A stretch of DNA of 64,000 nucleotides from Planctomycetaceae bacterium (lineage in GTDB: Bacteria > Planctomycetota > Planctomycetia > Planctomycetales > Planctomycetaceae). Each line of letters begins with the position of its first letter. Within the stretch, counting starts at the first letter, position 1. The stretch is taken from NCBI GenBank assembly GCA_020638955.1, contig JACKHO010000007.1:1-64000 (forward strand), read 5' to 3'. Positions 9,081-18,257 of this stretch are shown in pieces. The position numbers were made by a program, and so were the translations under genes. Under the pieces are notes generated by a model. It ran no database searches and was not told the DNA's origin. It saw nothing but the letters and a program-made list of their open reading frames with translations.

Positions 9081-9566
9081 CTAGGCTCGACCTTCGCCTG
9101 GATTGTAACTTCCTGGAACTTGACCTTGCGGTGTTCCTGTCTTGGGGTCGACAGTCACGTAAGTCCATTCGACCTTTGTGTAACCCAGTGTCACCTGCTC
9201 CGAAGGAAGTGGATCGCCGCTGGCGGTGCCATGGAAGCTGTAGCTGGTGAGAATGACATCTTTCAGCTTGTACTTCAAATACGGTTCCTGTTTGTTGCCA
9301 ACCGTGGTGCACAGATGAACTTCCACCTCAGGGTAGAACGTACCATTCGCACAGGCCTGTTGAATTGGCACAGATGATTTGTCGAGTTCACGGACAACCA
9401 TGATGTCGCCCAGAGTGGTTTCACCCTTGGTTCGTTGTTGGTCGCGAGCACCCTCGGGAATCGCCCGGTAAATTGGCGAGTTCAACGCCTGGATGATAAT
9501 CCAACCTTTGTGCTGAGAATCGGTCGCTTCCCCTTCAATTCCGGCAAGACGCATAAAAGCAGGCAT
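9081..9566 (-). CDS. hcp: T6SS tube protein Hcp, copy 2
   Basis: 161 residues starting MPAFMRLAGIEG at ATG 9566, with AAAGG eight bases upstream; an in-frame start at 9608 would add 14 residues absent from the paralogue. The C-terminal half (PYLKYKLKDVILTSY, TVDPKTGTPQGQV) is the same as in copy 1. It is the first gene of the leftward T6SS arm, divergent from clpV. The pair looks like a tandem duplication; the variable residues cluster in loops, which could change cargo or VgrG choice (inference). Confidence 0.95.
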   Translation of the reverse strand: MPAFMRLAGIEGEATDSQHKGWIIIQALNSPIYRAIPEGARDQQRTKGETTLGDIMVVRELDKSSVPIQQACANGTFYPEVEVHLCTTVGNKQEPYLKYKLKDVILTSYSFHGTASGDPLPSEQVTLGYTKVEWTYVTVDPKTGTPQGQVPGSYNPGEGRA

Positions 9567-10090
9567 TCGACTGAACCTTTCTAAAATGTGCGATCGGCGA
9601 GAAGCCAACTTCCATACGTCGAATCGCTCAGGAACTTTGTGTCGATCGCCATTGATCGACTGACAACAACATTATCTGGACACTTCGAATTCGGTTGCCA
9701 GATTTTCAAGAAAATGCGAATCCGACTTCGAAAATTATTCCCGGCAGGTGCATTCGACGCCGCTTCGAGTCGGCAATTCTGTTCTTCGAATACTCAACGG
9801 GAGACGACATCGAAAAAGACAATTCGGCGGTACTTGCCCAATGCGTCTTCAGTGCGGGCATCTTCCTGGAAACGAGGAAGACGGAAATTATTTCTCCCGC
9901 GTCTTCACCTGTAAGAACGTCAAAGACTTGCGGTGAATTCATCGAATTCGCGTTCTACCTGCTCAGTGGGCGACCGCCAGTTTTGACTCGATGTTTCCAA
10001 TGCTTGATCCCAACACTTCCGTTAAGTATTCTGGCTCCAATAGGATTATCTGCCTTCCATTCGACTTTCGACTCGACCTCTGAGGGTGCT
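9567..10090. other. Divergent intergenic region hcp2 / clpV
   Basis: About 520 bases that should hold the divergent promoters of the two T6SS arms. The clpV frame is open back to a TTG at 9695, but the extra 132 codons bear no resemblance to a ClpV N-domain, so it is treated as non-coding. No sigma-54 motif or clear operator was found here. Confidence 0.55.
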
Positions 10091-12739
10091 GTGGCCTCGG
10101 TAAACCTCAAATCGCTAATCAATCATCTCTCAAAGACTTGCAAGTCTGCCTTGGATGGGGCTGCGGGATTGTGTGTTGCCCGTGGAAACGCTTCGGTTGA
10201 AATTGCGCATTGGCTGGCGAAACTCGCGGAATCGCCCGACGGTGACGTCAGTCTCATATTGGAAGAATTCGGTATCAACCGGTCACGATTTCTTGGTGAC
10301 GCGACCCGGGCGATCGATCGTCTACGTGGTGGAGACGCGCGCCCTCCGGTTCTGTCACCGCAATTGGTGGATTTGACCCGAGAAGCCTGGTTGATTGCCT
10401 CGATCGATTACGACGCGCCGATGATTCGTTCGTCGCATTTGATTGTCGCATTGTTGAATGATGAGGTGCTGCAACAGGTGGGCGACGGAATTTCTCGCGA
10501 ACTGATGGGAATTCCACTCGCGGACTTGAAAGCGCGTCTGCCGGAAATTGTCGCAGCGTCCACAGAGCAAAGTGCGGCCGTTTCCCCCGGAACGGCTGGC
10601 GGAACAGCCACCATGTCCGGCGATACGCCATTCCTTGATCAGTACACCATCGACCTGACAGAGATGGCGCGTGCAGGGAAAATCGATCCCGTTGTTGGCC
10701 GTGATGTGGAAGTCCGCCAGATGATCGACATTCTCACCCGTCGCAGACAAAACAACCCCGTACTCGTGGGCGAGGCGGGCGTCGGCAAGACAGCGGTGGT
10801 AGAGGGGCTGGCACTACAAATTGCATACGAATCAGTCCCGACAGTGCTGCGAAACGTGATTTTGCGCTCACTGGATTTGGGGTTGCTACAGGCCGGCGCT
10901 AGCGTGCGTGGAGAGTTTGAAAACCGGTTGCGGGGAGTCATCGACGAAGTCAAAAACTCAGCACAACCGGTGATTCTGTTCATTGATGAAGCGCACATGC
11001 TCATCGGGGCGGGAGGGCAGGCGGGCACCGGTGACGCGGCCAATTTGCTGAAACCCGCTTTGGCACGCGGTGAATTACGAACAATTGCTGCCACTACCTG
11101 GGCAGAATACAAGAAGATTTTCGAGCAGGATGCGGCGCTGACACGCCGCTTCCAGTTGGTCAAAATCGAAGAGCCCGATGACGACAAAGCAATTGCCATG
11201 ATGCGCGGCGTTGTCCCCGCATTAAGCATGCACCATCAAGTCGACATCCTCGACGAGGCGGTAAGCGATTCGGTGAAAATGTCGCGAAGGTACATTGCGG
11301 GACGACAGTTGCCAGATAAGTCAGTGAGCTTGCTCGACACGGCGTGTGCCCGGGTTTCACTGGGGCAGATGTGTGCTCCTGGTCCAGTGGAGGATTGCGA
11401 ACGGGCTATTGATCTCGTTTCCGCAGAAATCGCGTTCCTGGAGAATGAAGCGAAAACTGGTCGAGAAGACTCGACACGGCTGAGTACTTTACGATCGAAA
11501 AAGGACGAGTTGCAGGCTCGATGGAGTTCGCTGAGTGACCAATGGAAGGCCGAGGAGGAGGTCGTGCAGCAAATTCGGCAGCTCCGACGCGCTGCCCTTG
11601 CGGTTCCGGAAGATGGGAGCGCTGCGGAACCTTCGGACCCCCAGGAAATCCGCCTGCAGTTACAGCAGTTGGAGTCTCAACTTCGAGAGATCCAGCAGGA
11701 ACATCCGCTGATGCATCCTTTCGTTACGTCGGCCGTTGTGGCAGAAATCATTTCGGAATGGACGGGTATTCCTGTGGGCCGCATGGTGTCCGATGAAGTC
11801 GAGACGATGCTGGAGTTGTCGGAACTGCTCAAGCGACGTGTGGTGGGGCAAGATCATGCGCTGAACATTACTGCCGAGCGTATTAAGTCTGCGCGAGCAG
11901 GGTTGACGGATCCCACGCGCCCCATTGGCGTTTTTCTGTTTGCCGGTCCCAGCGGAGTCGGTAAGACCGAATCGGCTTTCGCATTGGCCGACTTGCTGTA
12001 CGGCGGACGTCAAAGCTTGACCATCATCAACATGTCGGAGTTCAAGGAGGAACACAAGGTCTCGATGCTGACTGGTTCGCCACCTGGCTATGTAGGCTAC
12101 GGTGAAGGAGGGATTCTGTCCGACGCAATACGTCGCCGTCCGTACGGGGTTGTGCTGCTGGACGAAATTGAAAAGGCACACCCTGGAGTGCAGGATGTCT
12201 TCTATCAGGTGTTTGACAAGGGAATGCTTCGAGATGGACAAGGGCGCGATATCGACTGTCGCAACACAGTGTTTATCCTAACTTCAAACGTCGGTACCGA
12301 TTTGATTGCGAAAGTTTGCGCCGACCCGGAAACGGCACCCACACCGGAGAAGTTGGGTATATTGCTACATGAGGAACTGCTCAAGACCTTCAAGCCAGCC
12401 TTCTTGGGGCGAACGACGGTTGTACCTTATTATCCGCTATCCAAGGAAGTACTGGCAGAGATTACCCGCATGAGTTTCGGTCGGCTGGCGGAGCGTATTC
12501 GTGAGAATTACTCAAGCGAGTTGGTGGTCCAGCAGAGCTTGATTGATAGCCTTGTCGACCGTTGTGCGGGGAGTGATGGAGGCGCTCGGATTATCGATCG
12601 TTTTATCACGAACGAAATTCTCCCTCGAATTGCCACTGATTTTCTAAGTCGAACTGCTGCCGAAATGCCCATGGGGCGGGTGGAATTGGGTTACGATCCG
12701 ACTCGGTGCGAAGTCGAATTCCAATTCCATGCAACCTGA
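10091..12739 (+). CDS. clpV: T6SS sheath-disassembly ATPase ClpV
   Basis: 882 residues from GTG at 10091, with GAGG five bases upstream; this length fits ClpV/TssH. It has an N-domain with LKSLINHLSKTCKSALDGA, then AAA module 1 with Walker A GEAGVGKT at residues 227-234 and Walker B VILFIDEAH. A coiled-coil middle region follows, then AAA module 2 with GPSGVGKT at 619-626, GSPPGYVGYGEGG and VVLLDEIEKAHP. ClpV unfolds contracted TssB/TssC sheaths so that subunits are recycled. The gene is divergent from hcp2 and 57 bases upstream of the caspase-like giant. Confidence 0.95.
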   Translation: MASVNLKSLINHLSKTCKSALDGAAGLCVARGNASVEIAHWLAKLAESPDGDVSLILEEFGINRSRFLGDATRAIDRLRGGDARPPVLSPQLVDLTREAWLIASIDYDAPMIRSSHLIVALLNDEVLQQVGDGISRELMGIPLADLKARLPEIVAASTEQSAAVSPGTAGGTATMSGDTPFLDQYTIDLTEMARAGKIDPVVGRDVEVRQMIDILTRRRQNNPVLVGEAGVGKTAVVEGLALQIAYESVPTVLRNVILRSLDLGLLQAGASVRGEFENRLRGVIDEVKNSAQPVILFIDEAHMLIGAGGQAGTGDAANLLKPALARGELRTIAATTWAEYKKIFEQDAALTRRFQLVKIEEPDDDKAIAMMRGVVPALSMHHQVDILDEAVSDSVKMSRRYIAGRQLPDKSVSLLDTACARVSLGQMCAPGPVEDCERAIDLVSAEIAFLENEAKTGREDSTRLSTLRSKKDELQARWSSLSDQWKAEEEVVQQIRQLRRAALAVPEDGSAAEPSDPQEIRLQLQQLESQLREIQQEHPLMHPFVTSAVVAEIISEWTGIPVGRMVSDEVETMLELSELLKRRVVGQDHALNITAERIKSARAGLTDPTRPIGVFLFAGPSGVGKTESAFALADLLYGGRQSLTIINMSEFKEEHKVSMLTGSPPGYVGYGEGGILSDAIRRRPYGVVLLDEIEKAHPGVQDVFYQVFDKGMLRDGQGRDIDCRNTVFILTSNVGTDLIAKVCADPETAPTPEKLGILLHEELLKTFKPAFLGRTTVVPYYPLSKEVLAEITRMSFGRLAERIRENYSSELVVQQSLIDSLVDRCAGSDGGARIIDRFITNEILPRIATDFLSRTAAEMPMGRVELGYDPTRCEVEFQFHAT

Positions 12740-12796
12740 TTCCCAAATCGCTTCATAGTTGAGCCCAATTGAGGTTCTCGCATAAGAAATGGGTCG

Positions 12797-15700
12797 ATGA
12801 ATGAGTCACCACAACAACCTGAATTGCCCCCGCTGACGAATACTCCTCAGGACTGGCATCAGCAGGCACGGACTACATCGGGCAAGCAAAAGGCAAGGAT
12901 GCGGCGTCTGAAGTTGGGGTTACTGGCTACCCTGCTCTGCTGTGTCATCGCCCTGGTGATTTACATTTCATGCTTCCGGACAGGAGCTCTCCCGCCAGTT
13001 CAGTTCATTGGAATTGGACTGACGCGGTATGAGTACTTGGATCCGCATCCTTGCGGGGAGACCGACGTGGCCATGTTAGCTGAAATGTTTCAGCAATGGC
13101 ACGAGTTTTCCCCGGGCCGAATTCGAGCAGTCGAGCCCACCGATGTTTCCAAGGAAAGTACGGCCCTCATTCCTGAAATTGAAAAGCGGCTCAGGTCCGC
13201 AGCCCAGAACGGTGACCGGGTCGTACTGTATCTCAGTGCTCACGGTTATGTACGTGGCGACAGCGGACTCGGACTGCTTACCATTCGAACAACCCGAGAG
13301 GACTTGATTGCTGGACGGAGCGATCCAGTTGTCAAGATTGCCGACTTAGTGTCCGTAATCAAGACTTCTCGCGTGCGTGATGTGCTGCTGCTGCTCGATG
13401 TCGGAGGTGTGCTGCCCGATCCGGTAACAGGCGTTCTGGCTTGCGACGAGAGCAGTTTATTGCTGGCGGAACTCGACGAGGCCAGTAAGGAACTAAACAG
13501 TGCTCGACTGTCAGAAGAATTGAATTTGACAATTGTTTGTTCGCACAATCCCGGGCAAGTGAACTGGCCCATGAGCGGAGACAAAACTGGCACGGTCAAT
13601 TCCGTGTTCGGTCGGACGGTTCGAGACGCGTTTACGGGGGAAGCCGATGGCTGCCGCGACAGCCGAGCAGCCGATGGTCGAATTACCACCGAAGAGCTAT
13701 GGATGTACATCAAAGACAAGGTCGAAGATTGGTCGCGAACGCATCGAGGCGTTTCACAGACGGTGACCGTCTATCATCATGACCGCGCCGATCGTGTTCA
13801 GTGGCTCGCCGTTCAGTCGGGGGAATTTGCCGCTGCTGTTGAGCAGTTGGACCAAGATGAGTCGGCATCCGAGAATTCCGTAGCTGAATCCGACCAGCCA
13901 GCCGAACCTGACAAGCAAGACAGTCCAGCAGTTGCCGAAGAGCCAAGAGAAAAGCCAACTCCCGAATCCCCTCAGACCCTCGAGGATGCCTGGAAGGAAT
14001 TGCAGAGGCTGAACGAACAGCATCTCGTCCGGTTTCCCAATCGATGCCGAATGCTCGGTGAATTGCTTGCGTCCGCTGAAGTGGCGCATACATATGGCCT
14101 GAAAGATTCGGAATTGCTCTATCTGAAGCGGTATTCGGATCACAAGAAGCCTCTGGCAACTTGGAAGTCCATTTGGGAAGCAGATGATCGGTTACAGGGG
14201 ATTTCATTCACATTTGGAGACCATCGCTCCGGTGCCGATTCTGCGACGGTTCGAGAATTCGAAGATTTGTTCAAAACGCTGGCGCAGCCCACCGTCACAA
14301 GTGAAGAGAAAGTCAGCTTCACGCTAGCGCTTCCTCCCGCACTTGAGGGGGAGTTGGCGAAACGCGAGTTTGGGTATTGGTTACTCAGAGATACAGCACT
14401 CAACGTCAATACAAAACGGCTGACCGATGTAAAAAACGTTCTCCAGCAGCTGGACAGACGCGGATATCGGCGAAGCGATTGGCCGTATGAGTTGCTGGCA
14501 CTGAACGAATACGCCGAGCGACTGCAGGGGCAGGATCCCACCGAGGCCTGGCGGAAGTTAATTCAACTGCATGTGGCCATGGCCGACTTGCGACCAGCAT
14601 TCCAACAGCTGGAAGGAGTTCACGACTCGACAATTCCTCTGGAGCACTTGCAGAAATCGGTCCGGGCGCTGACAGCCGCTCAGCGCTGGCTGATGCATTC
14701 ATCGGTCCACGAAGAGCTGGCCCGAAATTGGCTCCAAATTGCGCAAGAAGAACTTGATGCTTTTCGGAGAGACTGCGGTACGCTTGCCCGCTCCCAACAG
14801 CTATTGGACCGGGTTCTGGTCAACTTCCCCGCGGAAGCCAAGTGGGTTTCCTGGCTCGGAGAAGAAGGTGAGCAGGTACGAGATTCTTTGACGCAGTCGG
14901 CCGTCCAACAATTGGCTGACACCGTCATAAAGAAGAGTCAGGAAGGTCGCTTCACGCCAGATGATCGAGATGTTTATCAAAGCTGGATCAATCCATCAGA
15001 CAGCGATCAGTCAAAATTGGAATTGGCGCTGCTGGAAGTCTGGTGGCTGACTCGGTCGCTGCAGAGCGAGATTTCGCAGTCGGAATTGAATGTCGATCGT
15101 TTGAACAAATGCGTTGACGAACTGGATCGAGCCCATCGGTTATTCGAAGACCAGTTGCGCGGAAGCTTCTTCCGGTTTGAATCAGGCCCGGTTGGTGCTA
15201 TGGACTGGGTGCTGCTGGAGCGAACGGCATCGCTTCCGTGGATTGCATGGGATCAGCGTGTGAGAATTCGAGACTCTCTCGCCGCGCGCGAGACGAGCGG
15301 GCAAATTGAGCCAACTCAGCAAATCTATGGCCTGGAACAGGGCTTATGGCTTGGTTTCTGGGGACTGATGTCTTTGGAACTCACGGAAACGCTGGAGGCT
15401 GAACAGTCACGAGTGTTGTGGGATCGCTGGAAGTTGTTGGCTGAGCAGTATGTGGCGGAGAACAACTCGACCGATTTGGTTCGGAAACGCGTCAAATTCG
15501 GTAACCAATTGGCCAAAGCGTGGAGCGAATCGCGGGAAGAACATCAGAGGATGGTTCAGGCCGGGCAGTGGGTTCCGTTCCGTCCGTTTTGGAGTGCTGA
15601 GGACTTGATGATCAGCGCTACCAATCCTGATGATCGATTTGCAATGACAGAGTTGGATGTGCGCCAATTCTGCGAATGTCTTGTCCCCTGGTGGTTGGAC

Positions 15701-17887
15701 CGACAATCGATTTCTGACCAGTATGACTCGCTGGAACGATCCATCGAACGCGTCGGGTGCAATCAACGGTTGCGGATAAACGGTCCGACGCTTGGCGAAC
15801 TGGAAGATGTTGAACTGGATCGTGACCGGCACGGACTGTTGCGGTATCGCCTTGACAATTCAGTGGCTGCACCACGCGAGTTACAACTGCGAGTCGACGC
15901 TCCGGAAACCAGTCTGGCCGATACTTCGCCACCGGGGAACACCCGGCCCATAGTGGCTGTTGACGCCGCAGACCAACTCACTCTGGTCGTTCAGGACGAA
16001 CTCTCGGAACCGCGAGGTTGTCTCGTCAGTCTGATCGATGAAACAGGGTTTCCCTACGACATTCGACAGGTGAACCTCGTTCCACGCATTGATTCCTCTG
16101 AAATGAGCGTCCAGTTTCGTGTCGTGGAATCGGGGAAATTTGCGTTCCGAACACTTTTGGAGACAAAGCCACAGAAATTCCTCCTGCAAATGGCACCGTC
16201 TCACCAATTCTCGCTGCAGCCGGTCCTTACAATTCCCAGCATTAACAAGCCAGTTTCGGCCCGAGTTGGAGTCAAGTATTTCAACGAAGTCCTGCGCCTG
16301 AATGAGTTGTTTTCGGAGGTCATGGTGGACCTTGTTCCTGGAAAGACAGAGTATGCATTAAGTTTCGGGGAGGAAGGAAAGAAGTACTCGGAGGTCAATG
16401 TCATTAACGGGCTCGAGTTCACAATTTCTATCCGGGATGGCGAACAGCAACTTCCGGAAACAAAAGTGACTTACTTTCCCCGATTTCGTCCGCCGGACCA
16501 ATTTCTTTCCCTGGATGGTCAGAATTTGCGGGTGTTCGTCGACGATTTGAGATTTACAGCGGAAGGCAAGGAACCTCCTGCGAAGAACGAAACCGACTTG
16601 CCCCTGCCAGCGGAAATTCCCGTTCGACTGTCCGATGACGGTCGAGCTCGTTTGATTGGGAAAAAAAATCAGCCAGGTGACTCCATTACGATTCGAACCG
16701 GTGAGGATGTCACGCTGTCACTCAAACTCGATCCCCAGGGAGTTCAGGAGTTTGAAGCAGCGGTCGATGTCGCAGGATGGCCGCATGCCGCTCGCTGGGG
16801 GTTCAACGATGGTCAAATTCACCTCATCCCGTTTCGTCCTGAAGCGGTGACTCGCATTCGGCAACTTCAAGCCCAGCAGATGTTCTGGCGTAGTAAAGAG
16901 TCGCCTCTAGAACCCATTCCCATTCGCCTTGAACTAAATTCGGAGAAGCTCGATAACGAACTGAACCCCTTGAGCCCAACTTTAGCGGGACTCAGACTGG
17001 AGGTTCGTCCAATAGATCGCTCTGGCGACAAGCCTCGCTTAATAGAGGAATTCCATCCTCGACATTCCTACCAGAGAAACGCCAATCTGACTTTGGCCGA
17101 CGATCGAACATGGAACTGGGCGACTTCCGTCCAGGATGTCGAGACATTGCTGAGTTTTGACAACCTGTCTGCCGGACATTATCAGCTTATTTCAACGTTC
17201 TCCTACAACGGGCAGGTTGAAGGCCAAGATCACGTTGATTTTTATCTGGACGACAGCTTACCTCTTGTCACACTTTCACTTCCAGCAACCCCATTGTACG
17301 GAGGGGAGACGGTAAAGGTTGACGCAAAGGCCATCGACACAGAAACCGGCATCCAGGAACTCTTGGTCTGGCTGGACCTGGATAAGAGTGAATCGCCTTC
17401 CAAAACGGAAGAACAGAAATCCTGGAAACTCCCTGCCTCCGCCGCAGTTGTGGAGCAGCTTAAACAGCGTGAATTGTCTGCGGAATTCAAGGTTCCGCGC
17501 GAACCAGGTACTTATCTGTTCATGGCGAGCGCTCTCAACGGTGCAGGGCAATTGGGCACCGGATTCAGACGCTTTGATGTCCTACCCCGTAAGACGTCCG
17601 CTGACGGAAAGCCAATTGACCCCGCCATGGCAGAAAACGGCAAAGTAAAAGTCGAGTTTGCGTCTTCAGTCTGGCGTGGCAACGTCACCCTGAGCGGTGT
17701 CGATCCAGATACCAAGTCGGTTCAATCCACGAAGTCAAAAGCGGGGAAAACAACGCCGGAAATTGTGTTTGAGGACCTCAAGCCGGGAAGGTATGTGGTC
17801 ACGGCCGTGCGTGGCGGTGGTGGAACTGTTTCCAAGAATGTAACCGTCACTGGTGGGCAAGAAGCGTTGATCAAATTCGATGATTAA
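12797..17887 (+). CDS. Giant membrane-anchored caspase-fold protein, probably catalytically dead
   Basis: 1696 residues. A cytoplasmic tail is followed by one membrane helix at about 38-59, then a caspase/C14-like domain at about 68-320: FIGIGLTRYEYL, the histidine motif VVLYLSAHG (His149), and the strand VLLLLDVGG at 197-204, where peptidases have Asp-x-Cys. Here the cysteine position is Gly203. A long helical segment (about 390-1000) and several beta-rich repeats follow. The last about 80 residues resemble a carboxypeptidase-regulatory-like fold (FEDLKPGRYVVTAVRGG). It lies 57 bases after clpV on the same strand, so it is probably co-transcribed. The function is unknown; by topology the bulk is periplasmic. 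A T6SS link is inferred from position only. Confidence 0.85.
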   Translation: MNESPQQPELPPLTNTPQDWHQQARTTSGKQKARMRRLKLGLLATLLCCVIALVIYISCFRTGALPPVQFIGIGLTRYEYLDPHPCGETDVAMLAEMFQQWHEFSPGRIRAVEPTDVSKESTALIPEIEKRLRSAAQNGDRVVLYLSAHGYVRGDSGLGLLTIRTTREDLIAGRSDPVVKIADLVSVIKTSRVRDVLLLLDVGGVLPDPVTGVLACDESSLLLAELDEASKELNSARLSEELNLTIVCSHNPGQVNWPMSGDKTGTVNSVFGRTVRDAFTGEADGCRDSRAADGRITTEELWMYIKDKVEDWSRTHRGVSQTVTVYHHDRADRVQWLAVQSGEFAAAVEQLDQDESASENSVAESDQPAEPDKQDSPAVAEEPREKPTPESPQTLEDAWKELQRLNEQHLVRFPNRCRMLGELLASAEVAHTYGLKDSELLYLKRYSDHKKPLATWKSIWEADDRLQGISFTFGDHRSGADSATVREFEDLFKTLAQPTVTSEEKVSFTLALPPALEGELAKREFGYWLLRDTALNVNTKRLTDVKNVLQQLDRRGYRRSDWPYELLALNEYAERLQGQDPTEAWRKLIQLHVAMADLRPAFQQLEGVHDSTIPLEHLQKSVRALTAAQRWLMHSSVHEELARNWLQIAQEELDAFRRDCGTLARSQQLLDRVLVNFPAEAKWVSWLGEEGEQVRDSLTQSAVQQLADTVIKKSQEGRFTPDDRDVYQSWINPSDSDQSKLELALLEVWWLTRSLQSEISQSELNVDRLNKCVDELDRAHRLFEDQLRGSFFRFESGPVGAMDWVLLERTASLPWIAWDQRVRIRDSLAARETSGQIEPTQQIYGLEQGLWLGFWGLMSLELTETLEAEQSRVLWDRWKLLAEQYVAENNSTDLVRKRVKFGNQLAKAWSESREEHQRMVQAGQWVPFRPFWSAEDLMISATNPDDRFAMTELDVRQFCECLVPWWLDRQSISDQYDSLERSIERVGCNQRLRINGPTLGELEDVELDRDRHGLLRYRLDNSVAAPRELQLRVDAPETSLADTSPPGNTRPIVAVDAADQLTLVVQDELSEPRGCLVSLIDETGFPYDIRQVNLVPRIDSSEMSVQFRVVESGKFAFRTLLETKPQKFLLQMAPSHQFSLQPVLTIPSINKPVSARVGVKYFNEVLRLNELFSEVMVDLVPGKTEYALSFGEEGKKYSEVNVINGLEFTISIRDGEQQLPETKVTYFPRFRPPDQFLSLDGQNLRVFVDDLRFTAEGKEPPAKNETDLPLPAEIPVRLSDDGRARLIGKKNQPGDSITIRTGEDVTLSLKLDPQGVQEFEAAVDVAGWPHAARWGFNDGQIHLIPFRPEAVTRIRQLQAQQMFWRSKESPLEPIPIRLELNSEKLDNELNPLSPTLAGLRLEVRPIDRSGDKPRLIEEFHPRHSYQRNANLTLADDRTWNWATSVQDVETLLSFDNLSAGHYQLISTFSYNGQVEGQDHVDFYLDDSLPLVTLSLPATPLYGGETVKVDAKAIDTETGIQELLVWLDLDKSESPSKTEEQKSWKLPASAAVVEQLKQRELSAEFKVPREPGTYLFMASALNGAGQLGTGFRRFDVLPRKTSADGKPIDPAMAENGKVKVEFASSVWRGNVTLSGVDPDTKSVQSTKSKAGKTTPEIVFEDLKPGRYVVTAVRGGGGTVSKNVTVTGGQEALIKFDD

Positions 17888-18257
17888 GACTGCTCAGAAA
17901 TCATTGCCTGCAAAGTGGCCGTTACACGGTTCAATGCAGAAAAAGTAGAACTCTTGAGGCGATTTCAAAACCCCGTGGCACAGACATTCCTGTCTGTGTT
18001 TTCCCTGTCAGAAAATCACCGTCAGTCAAGCTTTCAAACAGCCTCTCGTCTCTCGGTGCAGTCGCAAAGAAACTTTCGGTTCAATGGGACTGATCAACGA
18101 CGTTGAGCCGGGCAAGGCAAAATAATCCGCTGGTTTGCATGCTCCTGTTTGGGTTTCATCTTGCGTGGAGCCGCGAATGTGGCCGTGTGGGGTGCCAGCC
18201 CATGGGAAAAATGCTCTAATTTGACATCTCAATTCCGTTAATCGTAAGCGACCCCGG
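17888..18257. other. Intergenic region with palindromic repeat
   Basis: About 370 bases between the caspase-like gene and the TssM-like gene. No gene is supported. It contains one copy of the CACAGACA palindromic repeat (17974-18003). Confidence 0.6.
17974..18003. repeat. CACAGACA palindromic interspersed repeat, copy 1
   Basis: Perfect eight-base inverted repeat CACAGACA-ttcc-TGTCTGTG preceded by GTGG and followed by TTTTC. The same element occurs at 43314-43343 with a one-base change in the loop. The hairpin plus T-run could end transcription, but conservation beyond the stem points to an interspersed repeat. Confidence 0.8.

Noticed and set aside
9695..10090. Upstream open extension of clpV (TTG at 9695)
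   Set aside because: The 132 extra residues do not resemble a ClpV N-domain; GTG 10091 has a ribosome site and gives the family length.
17974..18003. Sigma-54 promoter reading of the CACAGACA repeat (TGGCAC-AGACA-TTCC)
   Set aside because: The essential -12 GC is replaced by CC here and TC at 43314, and the symmetry is that of a repeat hairpin.
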